NCBI GenBank assembly: GCA_963556495.2
Contig: OY747702.1
Location: 22,146,403-22,210,402, forward strand
Origin: Valencia hispanica
Lineage: Eukaryota; Chordata; Actinopteri; Cyprinodontiformes; Valenciidae
Reading direction: 5' to 3'
DNA: 64,000 bases
How positions within the stretch are numbered: position 1 is the stretch's first letter; the number at the start of each line of letters is the position of its first letter. This document shows positions 47,560 to 60,037 of the stretch, one piece after another. A program made the translations under genes and the position numbers. The notes beneath the pieces are model-generated. The model was not told the DNA's origin. It worked only from the letters and a program-made list of their open reading frames with translations, and ran no database searches.

Positions 47560-50500
47560 TCCTCCCTGGGCTGCCACCTTATCGTGGTGGAGGGGTTTGA
47601 GTGTCCCAATGATCCTAGGAGCTATGTTGTCGGGGGCTTTTGCTCCTGGTAGGGTCACCCATGGCAATTTGGTTCTAGGTGAGGGATCAGACAAAGTGCA
47701 GCCCAAAAGACCCCTATGAAGAAAACGACAGATGGACTCAGTGTTCCCTCGCCCGGACGTGGGTCACCGGGGCCCCCCTCTGGAGCCAGGCCTGGAGGTG
47801 GGGCACGTTGGCGAGCGCCTGGTGGCCGGGCCTTTACCCATGGGGCCCGGTCGGGCTTAGCCCGAAGAGGTAACATGGGCCCCCCTTCCCATGAGCTCAC
47901 CACCTGTGGGAGGGGCCATAGGGGTCGGGTGCTGTGCAGGATGGGCGGCGGCCAAAGGCGGGGACCTTGGCGGTCCGATCCTCGGCTGCAGAAGCTGGCT
48001 CTCGGGACGTGGAACGTCACCTCTCTGGTGGGGAAGGAGCCGGAGCTGGTGTGCGAGGTTGAGAGGTTCCGACTGGACATCGTCGGACTCACCTCGGCGC
48101 ACGGCTCTGGCTCTGGAACCCGTCTCCTCGAGAGAGGTTGGACTCTCTTCCACTCTGGGGTTGCCCCCGCTGAGAGGCGCATACTTGTTGCCCCCCATCT
48201 CGGCGCCTGTACGTTGGGGCGTACCCCGGTGAACGAGAGGGTAGCCTCCCTCCGCCTTCGGGTGGGGGGATGGGTCCTGACTGTTGTTTGTGCTTACGCG
48301 CCAAACAGCAGATTAGATTACCCACCCTTCTTGGAGTCTTTGGAAGGGGTGCTGGAGAGTGCTCCTCCTGGGGACTCCCTTGTTCTGCTGGGGGACTTCA
48401 ACGCTCACGTGGGCAATGACGGTGAGACCTGGAGGGGTGTGGTTGGGCGGAATGGCCCCCCCCGATCTAAACCTGAGTGGTGTCTTGTTATTGGACTTCT
48501 GTGCTCGTCATGGATTGTCCATAACAAACACCATGTTCAAGCATAAAGGTGTCCATATGTGCACTTGGCACCAGGACACCTTAGGCCGCAGCTCAATGAT
48601 CGACTTGGTTGTCGTCTCATCTGATCTGCGGCCGCATGTTTTTGACACTCGGGTGAAGAGAGGGGCAGAGCTGTCCACTGACCACTACCTGGTGGTGAGT
48701 CGGCTCCGATGGTGGGGGAGGACGCCGGACAGACCTGGAAGGCCTAAACGTGTTGTGAGGGTCTGCTGGGAACGTCTGGCAGAGTCTCCTGTCAGAAGGA
48801 GCTTTAGCTCACACCTCCGGCAGAACTTTGAACACGTCCCGGGGGAGGCGGGGGACATCGAGTCCGAGTGGACCATGTTCCGCGCCTCCATTGCCGAGGC
48901 GGCTGACCGAAGCTGTGGCCGCAAGGTGGTCGGTGCCTGTCGCGGCGGCAACCCCCGAACCCGGTGGTGGACACCGGCGGTAAGGGATGCTGTCAGGCAT
49001 GTGGGACCCCTGAAGCAGCTGATAGGTACCGACAGGCCAAGCGGGATGCGGCTCGGATGGTTGCTGAGGCAAAAACTCGGGCGTGGGAGGAGTTTGGAGA
49101 GACCATGGAAAACGACTTCCGTACGGCTTCGAAGCGATTCTGGTCCACCATCCGGCGTCTCAGGGGGGGAAAGCGGTCTGCCACCAACACTGTTTACAGT
49201 GGGGATGGTGTGCTGCTGACCTCGACGCGGGACGTTTTGGGTCGGTGGATGGAATACTTCGAAGACCTCCTCAATCCCACCGGCACGCCTTCCAATCTGG
49301 AAGCAGGGTTTGGGGACTTGGGGTCGGGCTCTCCAATCTCTGGTGCCGAGGTCACCGAGGTCGTTAAAAAGCTCCTCGGTGGCAAGGCTCCGGGGGTGGA
49401 TGAGATTCGACCGGAGTTCCTCAAGGCTCTGGATGTTGTGGGGCTGTGTTGGTTAACGCGGCTCTGCAATATTGCGTGGACATCGGGGGCAGTTCCCTTG
49501 GATTGGCAGACCGGGGTGGTGGTCCCCCTGTTTAAAAAGGGGGACCACAGGGTGTGTTCCAACTACAGGGGGATCACACTTCTGAGCCTCCCTGGTAAGG
49601 TCTATTCAGGGGTTCTGGAGAGGAGGGTCCGACGGATAGTCGAACCTCGGATCCAGGAGGAACAATGCGGTTTTCGTCCTGGCCGTGGAACACTGGACCA
49701 GCTCTACACCCTCAGCAGGGTCCTGTAGGGTGGGTGGGAGTTCGCCCAACCGGTCTACATGTGTTTTGTGGACTTGGAGAAGGCGTTCGACCGTGTCCCT
49801 CGGGGGGCCCTGTGGGGGGTACTCCGGGAGTATGGGGTACCGGGCCCCTTGATACAGGCTGTTAGGTCCCTGTACGACCGGTGCCAGAGTTTGGTTCGCA
49901 TTGCCGGCAGTAAGTCGGGCTTGTTTCCGGTGAGAGTTGGACTCCGCCAAGGTTGCCCTTTGTCACCGATCCTGTTCCTAACTTTTATGGACAGGATTTC
50001 TAGGCGCAGCCAAGGCGTTGCGGGGATCCGTTTTGGTGGCCTCAGGATCGGGTCTCTGCTTTTTGCAGATGATGTGGTCCTGTTGGCTTCATCGGAGCGT
50101 GATCTACAGCTTTCGCTGGAGCTGTTCGCAGCCGAGTGTGAAGCGGCTGGGATGAGAATCAGCACCTCCAAATCCGAGGCCATGGTCTTGAGCCGGAAAA
50201 GGGTGGGGTGCCTCCTCTGGATCAGGGATGGGGTCCTTCCCCAAGTGGAGGAGTTTAAGTATCTGGGGGTCTTGTTCACGAATGAGGGAAAAATGGAGCG
50301 GGAGATCGATAGACGGATTGGTGGGGCATCTGCAGTTATGCGGGCGCTCTACCGGTCTGTCGTGGTGAAGAGAGAGCTGAGCCAAAAGGCGAAGCTCTCG
50401 ATTTACCGGTCGATCTACGTTCCTACCCTCATCTATGGTCACGAACTCTGGGTGGTGACTGAAAGAACGAGATCACGGATACAAGCGGCTGAAATGAGTT

Positions 50501-50880
50501 TCCTCCGCAGAGTGTCTGGGCTCTCCCTTAGAGATAGGGTGAGAAGCTCAGTCATCCGGAGGGGGCTCAGAGTAGAGCCGCTGCTTCTCCACATCGAGAG
50601 GAGTCAGTTGAGGTGGCTCGGGCATCTGGTCAGGATGCCTCCTGGACGCCTCCCTGGTGAGGTGTTTCAGGCACGTCCCACCGGGAGGAGGCCCAGGGGA
50701 AGGCCCAGGACACGCTGGAGGGACTATGTTTCTCGGCTGGCCTGGGAGCGCCTTGGGGTTCCTCCCGAGGAGCTGGAACAAGTGGCTGGGGAGAGGGAAG
50801 TCTGGGTCTCTTTGCTTAGGCTGCTGCCCCCGCGTCCCGACCCCGGATAAGCGGAAGAAAATGGATGGATGGATGGATGG
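47560..50880 (+). mobile_element. Rex3-type (RTE clade) LINE, near full length
   Basis: The element is 3321 bp and GC-rich against AT-rich surroundings, flanked by an 8-bp ATGCCGTC duplication. It runs from a 5' leader with a short hairpin (47570-47590) through one long endonuclease/RT gene to a very short 3' UTR and a GGATGGATGG tail (50861-50880). Truncated relatives lie at 2585-7135, 38790-39020 and 60926-61645. Confidence 0.93.
47716..50850 (+). pseudogene. Rex3-type endonuclease/reverse transcriptase
   Basis: It nicks target DNA and primes reverse transcription there. The apurinic-type endonuclease is at 47995-48700, with [26 protein letters not shown] and STDHYLV. The linker follows (48700-49350), then RT at 49370-50300: GKAPGVDEIRPEFLKALD, CGFRPGRGT, CFVDLEKAFDRV, GLRQGCPLSP and the catalytic FADD at 50060-50073. 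The C-terminal part has YGHELWVV, SQLRWLGHLVRM and GRPRTRWRDY. Three lesions are seen: a frameshift at an 8-C run (48456-48463), a deletion with frameshift near 48995, and a TAG at 49726-49728 where glutamate is expected. The start at 47716 is the first ATG in frame; the true start is uncertain. Domain residues are otherwise well kept. Confidence 0.92.
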
Positions 50881-50888
50881 ATGCCGTC

Positions 50889-51095
50889 AATATAAGCACA
50901 TATTGATGCTACAGTTTCCTACTCTAAATTCCTGTTTAAGTTATCATCTGCTTCTATATTAATAAATACCCAATGCAAACATGACAAACTCAGCTTTGTT
51001 CTCAGCTCTTCTCCAGCTGGATACTAAATGAAGACACCAACAGAGTGATGTGCCGCAGATTGATCTTACCTTACTTTAAAAATCTTGAACTATTC
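50889..51095. other. Short unassigned spacer
   Basis: Single-copy-looking spacer between the Rex3 and the hAT MITE. Confidence 0.4.
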
Positions 51096-51103
51096 CCTTA
51101 AAT

Positions 51104-51468
51104 CACATGTGTCAAAGTCAAGGCCCGGGAGCCAAATCCGGCCCGCCATAGCTATTTATGTGGCCCTCTAAACTCTAGAGGGCTATATAAATAGAACATT
51201 TCAGTTCTGTTTATGTACACCGAAATACTATTTTATCGGTCAAATCAAATCAGTGTTTATTTGAATAGTCCTAAATCACATCATCATGAAAAGATATTTA
51301 GTATTATTTCATTTAAAAAGTACTCGTCGAATCCGGAGACAGATATCTATTAATATTTTAACAGTTTGTTAAAAAATAGTTTTATCAATACTTTCTGCCA
51401 CAACCGGCCCTTTAAGGACATTCATGGTCTTGATGTGGCCCAAAGTACCTTTGAGTTGGACACCCCTG
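51104..51468. mobile_element. hAT-type MITE (365 bp) with 8-bp duplication
   Basis: The right terminus GAGTTGGACACCCCTG pairs with the left CACATGTGTCAAAGTC in inverted form. Inner blocks CCAAATCCGGCCCGCC and CCGGCCCTTTAAGG also mirror each other. CCTTAAAT is repeated at 51096-51103 and 51469-51476. No transposase is encoded. The ends resemble Charlie-type hAT termini. Confidence 0.92.
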
Positions 51469-51599
51469 CCTTAAATGATTTGAAAAATATTAATTCAACA
51501 TTAACATTTAACATTTAACATTAACATTAACGAAGCACCACTCGGTGAGAGTATAGTTTCAGAAAAACGTTTTGGATCCAAACTCTTTTTGCAAATTCC

Positions 51600-52075
51600 T
51601 TCTCAGTGATACACTAAATTGTCCTCCTGTGTGTAATTTAATACTAACATATTTACAGCTGTTCTATTAAGGCCACAGAGGATTGTAAGAGAACATTAGT
51701 GCACAACATCATTAAGACAAAAAACATGCCAGTCAAAGTCCAGAAGTAAATCCGATTGAGTAGGTGGCCAAATATGAAAATTGCCGTTCACTGATGTTGT
51801 CTTTTAAGTCTTCGGATAAACAAAGCAGGGAAAGAAATCCCATTTATGACTTTTATTTGAACTGTAGTACAAAGTGGTTCAACAGAGTATTGACTAAGGG
51901 GAGTTAAATAGATATTCACAGATCACTTCTGTAGATTTTATTTCTAAAATATTTTTGAAAACTCTTTTGTCTAGATATATCATAAAAAATTAAAAGCCCA
52001 CTGAGCTTTAGGGTTGCAATGTGACAAAATGTGCAGAAACTGAAGTGGTACGAATGCTTTTCGAAGACAATGTCT
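51600..52075 (+). mobile_element. Internally deleted Tc1-like copy
   Basis: The 5' region (TGTGTGTAATTTAATACTAA, then a GTAAGAGAACATTAG leader and ATTAAGACAAAAAAC, the start of the gene) jumps directly to GTCAAAGTCCAGAAGTAAAT, the segment before the catalytic glutamate. The 3' end and right repeat follow (GGTTGCAATGTGACAAAATG). About 0.9 kb of the transposase is missing, giving a MITE-like derivative, much decayed. Confidence 0.78.
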
Positions 52076-53608
52076 GACCATAGTCTTTTATTAAAAAGTT
52101 CACCTTATATGTAATATTTCTAATATTTCTTTCATATGCCTAGAAATATTGGGCTTCATGTAGATGTTTGCAGATGAGTCAACTGACCATTAAAGGCTTC
52201 TAACAATTTATAGATAATGTCTGAAAACATGTGCTAGGCAAAAATGTGTAATTTTCTAAACATTTGGAGATTAGAAATTGTTGGGACAATCCATCTTGTA
52301 AAATTAAGTGCATTCTGAAAGGCAATGTATGAGCACTTGCAATCTTACTTAAGGTTGAAGAACCAGTAAATAGCTGTGAAACACTTTTTGGAGTAGCTTA
52401 GTGCAGCAAGTAAAAGTCAACATTTACAACAAGTTGGCTAAGAATGGGAGTTTATTGTTTTTTTGTTATTGTTGTCCAAAAGCCCCCTGTGAACTTTTAT
52501 ATGAATTTCCTGGTCTGTAACCAACTGCTTCTGTGCGATTTTGGTCCAGAATATTTTTTTTTCTTCCTTTCATTCTCAGTCTTCACATTATGTGTTTCTT
52601 GCTCCTTTATTTAAAGGGCAGTGTAGAGGGAGGTGAGGAGACTAAGCCCCCAAAGGGCTGGACTCTGTCACCTATGAAATTTCAGTAATGGAACCATAAG
52701 CTCTAATAACCTCAGTGACAAATGCTTATGTCAGATGTTAAAAAGTTGTCTATGTGGGCCTCATGAAGGACCCCTGTGTGCCATCTCTAATGAAGGGCCT
52801 TTTTATTTCCATGGCTGCTCACAGACCAGCCTGGCCAAGGCATCCTAAAAATAAAACCATGCATATGCAATTCAGGGATGGGTATATTTTTATCGTGGAG
52901 AGGTTATGCACACACATTTTATGTTGAACCAAATATTTGGAAGATAATTTTTTGAAAAAAACAGCTATTTCATGGCTTTTAGGCTGATGTATTCAATGTT
53001 ACTTTATAGTTTGACAAAAGCACAAAAAAAAGTCATCTGACCCCATTTTACAGACAGGACTTTGGATGAAGTGAGGAATATGTTGGTTTGCAAAGCTGTT
53101 TACAGAACATCCAAGCACATAAATTCGTCTTCTCTCCCGGTGAGTTGACATATTGTCAAAATAGTAGCACTTAATCAGTGTGATTTCCCCAAGGAACAAA
53201 ATGTACAGAGCAAACAGAAACACCAAGGCTCAGTTCTTACCTCCCACGATTCACAAACAAGAATCTGTGTCCAAAAGCATTTTTGGCACTATAAATGAGG
53301 GGGCTGTGTATTTACAACACAGAAAAATGGTCCTATCCTGAGCATTGATTTTGTGTCCATTTTTAATTTATCTTCTCAAACACGGAGGGATTTTGAAAAA
53401 TAGCATGTTCTTATATGAAAAAAGAAGATCTTTTTATTCTAGAACACAGAAACATTTTCATATTCTCCTAAACAGCACTGAAAGCCTAGATCACCATATA
53501 GTTTAGTTTATAAAAGGTTTTGCACCAGGACACAAAAATATATTCATATGACTAAATTTACTTTGGGTATTTTCAGGACTTCATACTTCTGATACCATTG
53601 TTTGGTAG
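52076..53608. other. Unassigned DNA
   Basis: About 1.5 kb of AT-rich DNA with no recognised gene or repeat. Confidence 0.4.
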
Positions 53609-56128
53609 GCAAGGCAAGGCAAGGCAATTTTATTTGTATAGCACACTTTCAACAGCAGGGTAATTCAAGGTGCTTTACATGATTTGGTGATTTAAAAAAA
53701 AAACACATAAAAGAAACACACATTACACATGATACACAATAAAGCAAGAGAAAAATTAAAAAAAGCAAGAGAGCATGAACACATTTCATACATATGACAT
53801 CAAGCATTTAATCAAAGGCTATTCTAAACAGATGGGTTTTTATTCTCAATTTAAAGCAGTTCAGAGTTTCAGCAGCTCTACACTCGTCAGGAAGTTTGTT
53901 CCAGATAAGGGGAGCATAAAAAGTGAAAGCTGCTTCTCCATGTTTAGTTCTGAGTCTAGGGATGTTTAGTAGGCTAGAGTTGGAGGACCTGAGTGGTCTT
54001 GGTGGTTGGTACCATGACAACAGGTCTTCAACATATTTTGGTGCTAAGCCATGTAATGATTTATAAACTAGTAAAAGTATTTTAAAGTCAATTCTCTGAG
54101 CTACAGGGAGCCAGTGTAAGGACTTTAGAACTGGGTTGATGTGCTCTACTTTCCTGGTTCTAGTGAGGACGCAAGCGGCAGCGTTCTGGATCAGCTGCAG
54201 CTGTCTGATTGACTTTTTAGGCAGACCTGTGAAGCTGCTGTTGCAGTAATCAATCCGACTAAAGATAAACGCATGGATGAGTTTTTCTAGGTCGTGTTAC
54301 AAAATCAGTCCTTTAATCCTAGAGATGTTCTTCAGGTGATAGAACGCTGACCTTGTTATTGCCTTTATGTGACCCTGGAGGTTCAGGTCTGAGTCCATTA
54401 CTACACCTAGGTTACGAATCTGATCAGTAGTTTCTAGCTGTATTAATTGAAGCTGTGTGCTGACTCTTGATCGTTCCTCCTTGGGTCCAAAAATAATCAC
54501 TTCAGTTTTGTTTCTATTCAGCTGGAGAAAGCTATGGCACATCCATCCATTTATTTGGTCAATGCATTGATTTAGGGTTTGAATGGGTTCAGAGTCACCT
54601 GGTGACATTGTAATGTAGAGCTGAGTGTCATCTGCGTAGTTATGGTAGCTAATGTTATTGGTTGCTATAATCTTGCCTAGTGGGAGCATGTAGATATTAA
54701 ATAAGAGGGGCCCCAGGATGGAGCCCTGGGGCACCCCACATGTTATTTCTGTTCGTTCTGATGAAAAGTTTCCTATTGAAACATAGAAGTCCCTGTTCTT
54801 TAGGTAAGACTCGAACCAGCCAAGTACTGTACCAGAGAGTCCGACCCAGCTCTCCAGTCGTTCCAATAAAATATCATGATCAACAGTGTCAAATGCTGCA
54901 CTGAGGTCCAACAGAACCAGCACTGTGGTTCTTCCACAGTCTGTATTTATGCGGATGTCATTAAATACTTTGACGAGGACAGTCTCGGTGCTGTGGTGAG
55001 CGCGGAAACCAGACTGAAAAGCATCAAAACGGTTTGTCATTGTTATGAAGCCATTTAACTGCTGAAACACAGCTTTTTCAATAATCTTACTGATGAATGG
55101 GAGATTAGAGATTGGCCTGTAGTTCTGCATTAACGTGTTGTCCAGATTTTTCTTCTTTAGCAGTGGTTTAATAACTGCTGTTTTTAAAGCCTGAGGGAAG
55201 ACACCTGATAGCAGTGATGAGTTCACTATTTGAACAAGATCAGAACCAATAACAGGAAGAACTTTCTTTAGAAAAGCTGTGGGTAGTATATCAAGACAGC
55301 AGGAGGAGGAGCTTATTTGGATAATGATTTTTTCAAGGCTGTTCTGGTTTAATTCGTGGAATTCAGACATTTTCTCTACATTGTTGTTGATTGGGGATGG
55401 CACTGGTTGTGGGTTCAATATTGAGGTACAGATTGACCGTCTAATTGTTAGAATCTTTTCAGTGAAAAAGCTGGCAAATTCATTGCAGGCCCTGGTAGAA
55501 TTTAGTTCAGGGGCTACTGTCACTAAAGGATTAGTTAGTCTTTCCACTGTTGCAAATAGAGTCCATGCATTATTAATGTTTCTGTTGATGATTTCAGAAA
55601 AGAATGATTCCCTAGCATCTTTTATAGTTATCTATTCAGTCTCTCTTTGTAGATCTCACAGTGAACCTGGAGTCGAGTTTTCCGCCATTTTCTCTCGGCT
55701 CGTCGACACTCTCTTTTTTCACTACGTACCAGTGGATTACTTGTCCACGGAGACTTCTTTCTACCTGAGACTACTTTCACTTTAGTTGGAGCAATAGAAT
55801 CCATGATGTCTGAGATTTTCGCAAGGAAATTATCTACCAACTTATTTTCTCTGAGTTTGAGTTGGGAGATGAGGGGGATGTGGTGGAAGGATAAATAAGT
55901 TTAAAGGTTTCTATTGAACTGTCCCCTAGAAAACGCTTTTTTATAGTGGTCTTACTGTGGCTGGATAATTTAGCAGAGATGGTACTTTCAAAGAAAATAC
56001 AGAAATGGTCAGATAATGCAATATTAATTACAGAGATGTCAGAAATATTTAAACCTTTGCTGATAATTAAGTCCAGAGTGTGTCCTTTATTGTGTGTTGG
56101 TTGTTTGACATGCTGGATCATCTATGCT
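53609..56128 (-). mobile_element. L2-clade LINE, 5'-truncated, best-preserved copy
   Basis: About 2.5 kb on the minus strand. The 3' tail of GCCTT/AAGGC repeats (53609-53632) and UTR run to 53807, the coding part to about 56121. The 5' end is lost inside the endonuclease domain. It is the same family as 15884-17170 and 25953-27965. Confidence 0.93.
53808..56121 (-). pseudogene. L2-type endonuclease end plus reverse transcriptase
   Basis: At 56121-55834 is the endonuclease C-terminus, with GHTLDLIISKGLN and the SDH motif (ALSDHFCIFF). After two frame changes (near 55835 and 55600) one frame runs 55547-54300 for about 416 residues. It holds the RT with [60 protein letters not shown] (catalytic box near 54628-54639) and [13 protein letters not shown] single TAA at 54297-54299 interrupts it. 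The frame then continues open to a stop near 53808, with the LKSLHWLPVAQRIDF and LIWNKLPDECRAAETL blocks. So the RT-to-C-terminus region has just one nonsense change. The protein copies its RNA at a nicked target (target-primed reverse transcription). Confidence 0.92.
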
Positions 56129-58300
56129 AAACAAACCCTTTGCTTACTGTTTTTGAAATGCCTTGGCACTCTGTCCTTTTGGATTCCAAATACAATTTAT
56201 TTATATTTTTCCCAACATGTTTTGGAGCACAAACTGCTGACTTGAGTCCAAAGAGAGTCTGTGGAGAGAGCAAAAGATTAGGGACATGGCAAGGTGGCCC
56301 CTCAACCACAAAGACTTGTATTTGGTAGTGAGTCTTCCTGACACAGTAAGATATTACTGTTGTGAAGAGTACCTATTCCTAATTGAGATATTCCAATCTG
56401 CCCCGCCCCTCATCCCCTTTTTCTGCTTTGCCTGTGTGTCATAAATCTAATCACCTGTACCCACCCACTAGGGTCTCCGGATGACTGAGTGTTGTCCAGA
56501 TCTTTGTGATCCCACTGGAGGTGAATGCTGGCAGGGATAATAATATTTCAGTCCAACGGTTGCCCAACCATGCAGCAGATAAAGGAAACAACAGGTCAGG
56601 TCATGAGCAGCAAAAGAAACTCAACAAAGGTTGTTTTAAAGAAGCATAGTGAAGACATATCTGCTCTTATCCAAGAGTAGATAATGCATTTTTTGGGGGA
56701 AAAGAAGTACATCCAAGAACCCCATTGATATTCTGAAGAGAAATTACTTTATTCGTTTTTCCTTCATTTTTATAAGTCCTCTTCTGAGTAGACAGTGTGT
56801 AAAACAGCACATTACCGCCCCCTGTGAGGCTTTCGTGCAAACTGTATATTTTTAAGTGGTACACGGTTGTTAAGTTGGGCTTAAACAAAAAAAAAAGGAA
56901 TCATTGGTGGCTCGAGATTGTACATTTGGATCAAGTGTTTCATATTGTCGTTGGGGAAAAATATATTTTTCCTCTAACAAAGAGGAGGCTGCAGTCCTTT
57001 GGGTGCTTTTGATATTTAATACGTAGATTGACCAGAATCAAAAGACATACAGTGCACCCAGAACTGTATCCTGCTAGAATTCCTCCGCACCCTCCTATTC
57101 CTAATGCCCTATAGTATAAAGTAATCTAATATTATCCTTTTCAGTCCCTCCTACATGGTATTGATGTCTTGTCCCACAAGGTTAAAAACACTAAACACTG
57201 TAAAGATAACGAGGTCAGAGGGCGTTCTGCTCAAATCTGCTCCTTACTGACGTCTGTTTAAACATCTTGATGATCTCTACATGAGATATTCCCTAGATGC
57301 ATTTACCAACATGCAACTAATCAATTAATTCACAATACTTTGAAATATTCCCATCACAATATACACTGATATCGAAATACATATTCTTAATAATTTAAGA
57401 TCTGGAACTGACTTTGAAGTACTATATTCTAACTTTGTAGGTCAGTGGTGAAAGGTAAAACTTAGTTTGTGAAGAGAGGAAAACTGCTATCTAATGCACA
57501 TTGTGTTATCCTTTCTCTATACATCTCTGTCTATACATACTGAACTTGTTGGTGTTTGTTTGTGCCAACATATTTTATTGCTATTTCCTTTGTGAATAGG
57601 ATGCTGAAACAGACCACAGAGGTGTTATTTATTCTGTGTATTTCTGAGGAGAGAAAGTTTTAGAGATTGATGATTTTTTTACAGAAACACAAATTTTTAT
57701 GTCAATAAGCAAGACTGTCAAGAAATAAACAAAATGGAGATCTTAGCAAAACAAAGAAGAAACTCTTTCTTAGTGGCATATGTTGATATCAGTCTTCAAT
57801 GATGATAACCGATGACTGTGTGTATTTTTGATCCGATTGCACAAGTACCCAATAAATGTATTTAATGCAAAGCAACAGTAACTTTTTAAATAAATGCAGT
57901 AACCGATGCCGCAACCGTTGAGGGAAATTTTGACAGGTTATTTTATGGAGGACTTAATACAGAACACCAAATGAAAGCTAACATTGTCCCCAATTGGCAC
58001 AATCATCATAACATATGCATAACAATCAATTTTATAATGTCAACATAAAATGTTTGAACAGAGCAGGTTTTTGCCCCCACCAAGTCACCAAACAAAGCAA
58101 ACATTTCTTGCTGAAATCAGGCTAAATGAAAAATCTGGAAGCATTTTACAGCTTTATTCAAACATGTTTTCTTTGGTAAGATCAACAGATTTTCAGCTCA
58201 CTGTAGTGTAATCAGCAATGCGTATAAAGCAGAGAATTGTTTGCAGTTGGACTAATGGATAAATATTTTTAAAATTATGGCGGAAACCTGATGCTAGGTG
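56129..58300. other. Unassigned DNA
   Basis: About 2.2 kb without a recognised gene. A short A run lies at 56886-56897. There are no transposon termini that I can see. Confidence 0.4.
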
Positions 58301-58302
58301 TA

Positions 58303-58701
58303 CAGTTGAGGCCAAAAATTTACATAAATCATTTTTCTCATTGTCTGACATCAATTCTGACTAAACTTTTCTTTTATTAGGTCAGATTTACACATTTACA
58401 CACAAGGTGCTGATCTATTTAACTGAAATGAAGTGAATTAACCAGAGCATACAAAGCCATGAAATCACCATTTAGGCTTAATCTTAGTTGACGGCATAGC
58501 AATATTGCAAACTTTTAAATTTGAATGTGAAGTTATTAAAAAGATTCCCTACAAATGCTCTCTCGCTATTCTGAGATTTAGCAAATAGAAATACTTTTAA
58601 TAATCATAACCGACCGAAAGTGGCAAACGTTTAGACTGAAAGTGAGAAAAAGAAAGTTATGTCTTATTCATTAAATGTGTGTAAATTTCTGGTCTCGACT
58701 G
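58303..58701. mobile_element. Tc1-type MITE (399 bp)
   Basis: TA at 58301-58302 and 58702-58703. The left end CAGTTGAGGCCAAAAATTTA and the right end (reverse) CAGTCGAGACCAGAAATTTA match for about 100 bp, including CTGAC..CTAAAC blocks. Only repeats are present, with no transposase. The termini are of the CAGTTGA..TTTACAT class used by salmonid-type Tc1 elements such as those behind Sleeping Beauty, but the sequence is not identical. Confidence 0.85.
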
Positions 58702-58720
58702 TAACGACATATAGAGTCCA

Positions 58721-58723
<3 letters not shown>

Positions 58724-58769
<46 letters not shown>

Positions 58770-58800
58770 TATGTATGTATGTATGTATGTGTGTGTGTAT
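58724..58800. repeat. (TA)n and (TATG)n microsatellite
   Basis: A TA run to about 58768 followed by GTAT repeats and GTGTGTGT. Confidence 0.97.
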
Positions 58801-60037
58801 TAGGCTATAAGTTAAACATTAGGCATGTATCTCTTTACCAATGTAAGGATTTCTTACATTGCTCTACTACTTAAACCAGTAGAACTTCAGGATCAAGAAC
58901 TTTAGCGTTATTGTTTTGCATTTCATGTTCAAGTTTCCATTTCTGCATTTCTTCTCATTTGACATCTGTGATGATGCCATTGGAGTACTATACAGAATGT
59001 ACATGTTTGTATGTGCATGCACGTGTGTTACAGGGCCAGCAGTGATGAGGCTGTTTAGCCTCTGCTCCACGGATGTCATAATTAGGAGCTGGAATTCTGA
59101 AAATTCCTGGGATGTTTAAACGGTCCTCTGGGCTTTTCATCTGTTGCATCGGCCTTGCCCCCGCTAAGCCGCTGGCCTTACGGAAAAATACAACTTGTTC
59201 CAGCACACACCATCACAGCAATCAATTACCTCTAACTGCAGAACACACATCGTAAACAACAAATATCCTCAAACATCCTACAATTGTAACCTCATGGCAC
59301 TGAGGTTCACAAGCATCTGTGACATGTTGGATTAATCTCGACCCAACCACTAATTCAAGAGCTGGCTAATTAACCTCAACTATTCTAAATATATAGTGTG
59401 CTTATTTATACCGCCATCAGAAAACAGTTCCTTCCTTGGGTGTTTTTGTTTTCCAAACAAGAAAAAAAATACTGAATGCATATGGTACTCCTCAGCAGCA
59501 CAATGAGAGGTTTTCTTTACAGACAGGTAGTCTGAAATAAGGCTATTAAATTATTGCTATAACAGTAAATGCTGTTATCTGCTGATGCAGGCCCCAGAAG
59601 AGAAAGCAATGGTATCCAACCAGGCCTCGTCGAACAACACTTTTCTAATGAGCCGCCGAAAATCATTATAGCTCACCTATGCTTTTTTGTGCAGGGTTCA
59701 GTTTTTAAATGAGGACTGTTGACTAATCAAATAAAAATGTTGATATTTCTGCCTCAAAATCTGACTGCTTGCAAACCAGTAAATCTAAATTAAGAGGTTT
59801 GTGGGATGGACATGTAATGTTATTGAGAAGTCTGAGAGCTGCAGGGAGTTGGCTGTGTTTGATATTTCTAAACAGCTGCTTTGCAATGTGAAACAAACTA
59901 TGTTTAAAATTTTTGACATAGGTTGGTAGGGGTGAAAGTTTAATTTATTTTGGAATTTTTGTTGTCCATTGAGTGAAACTTGGTGCCTGGAAGCTGAAAG
60001 ACTTTTTTTTAATCATGACTAATTAAACAATACCTTA
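58801..60037. other. Unassigned DNA, part possibly conserved non-coding
   Basis: No gene was recognised. The segment 58960-59210 is non-repetitive, moderately GC-rich and contains ATTAG and GGAATTCTGAAAATTCC (an inverted-repeat-like STAT-type motif). This is at best a candidate regulatory block. Confidence 0.35.

Noticed and set aside
47655..48198. A 175-codon minus-strand frame opposite the Rex3 endonuclease
   Set aside because: Antisense shadow in GC-rich sequence. The plus strand carries the recognised endonuclease motifs.
48359..49219. A second protein overlapping the Rex3 gene in another frame
   Set aside because: It is the same LINE gene continued in the shifted frame between two indels (the 8-C run and the deletion near 48995), not a separate gene.
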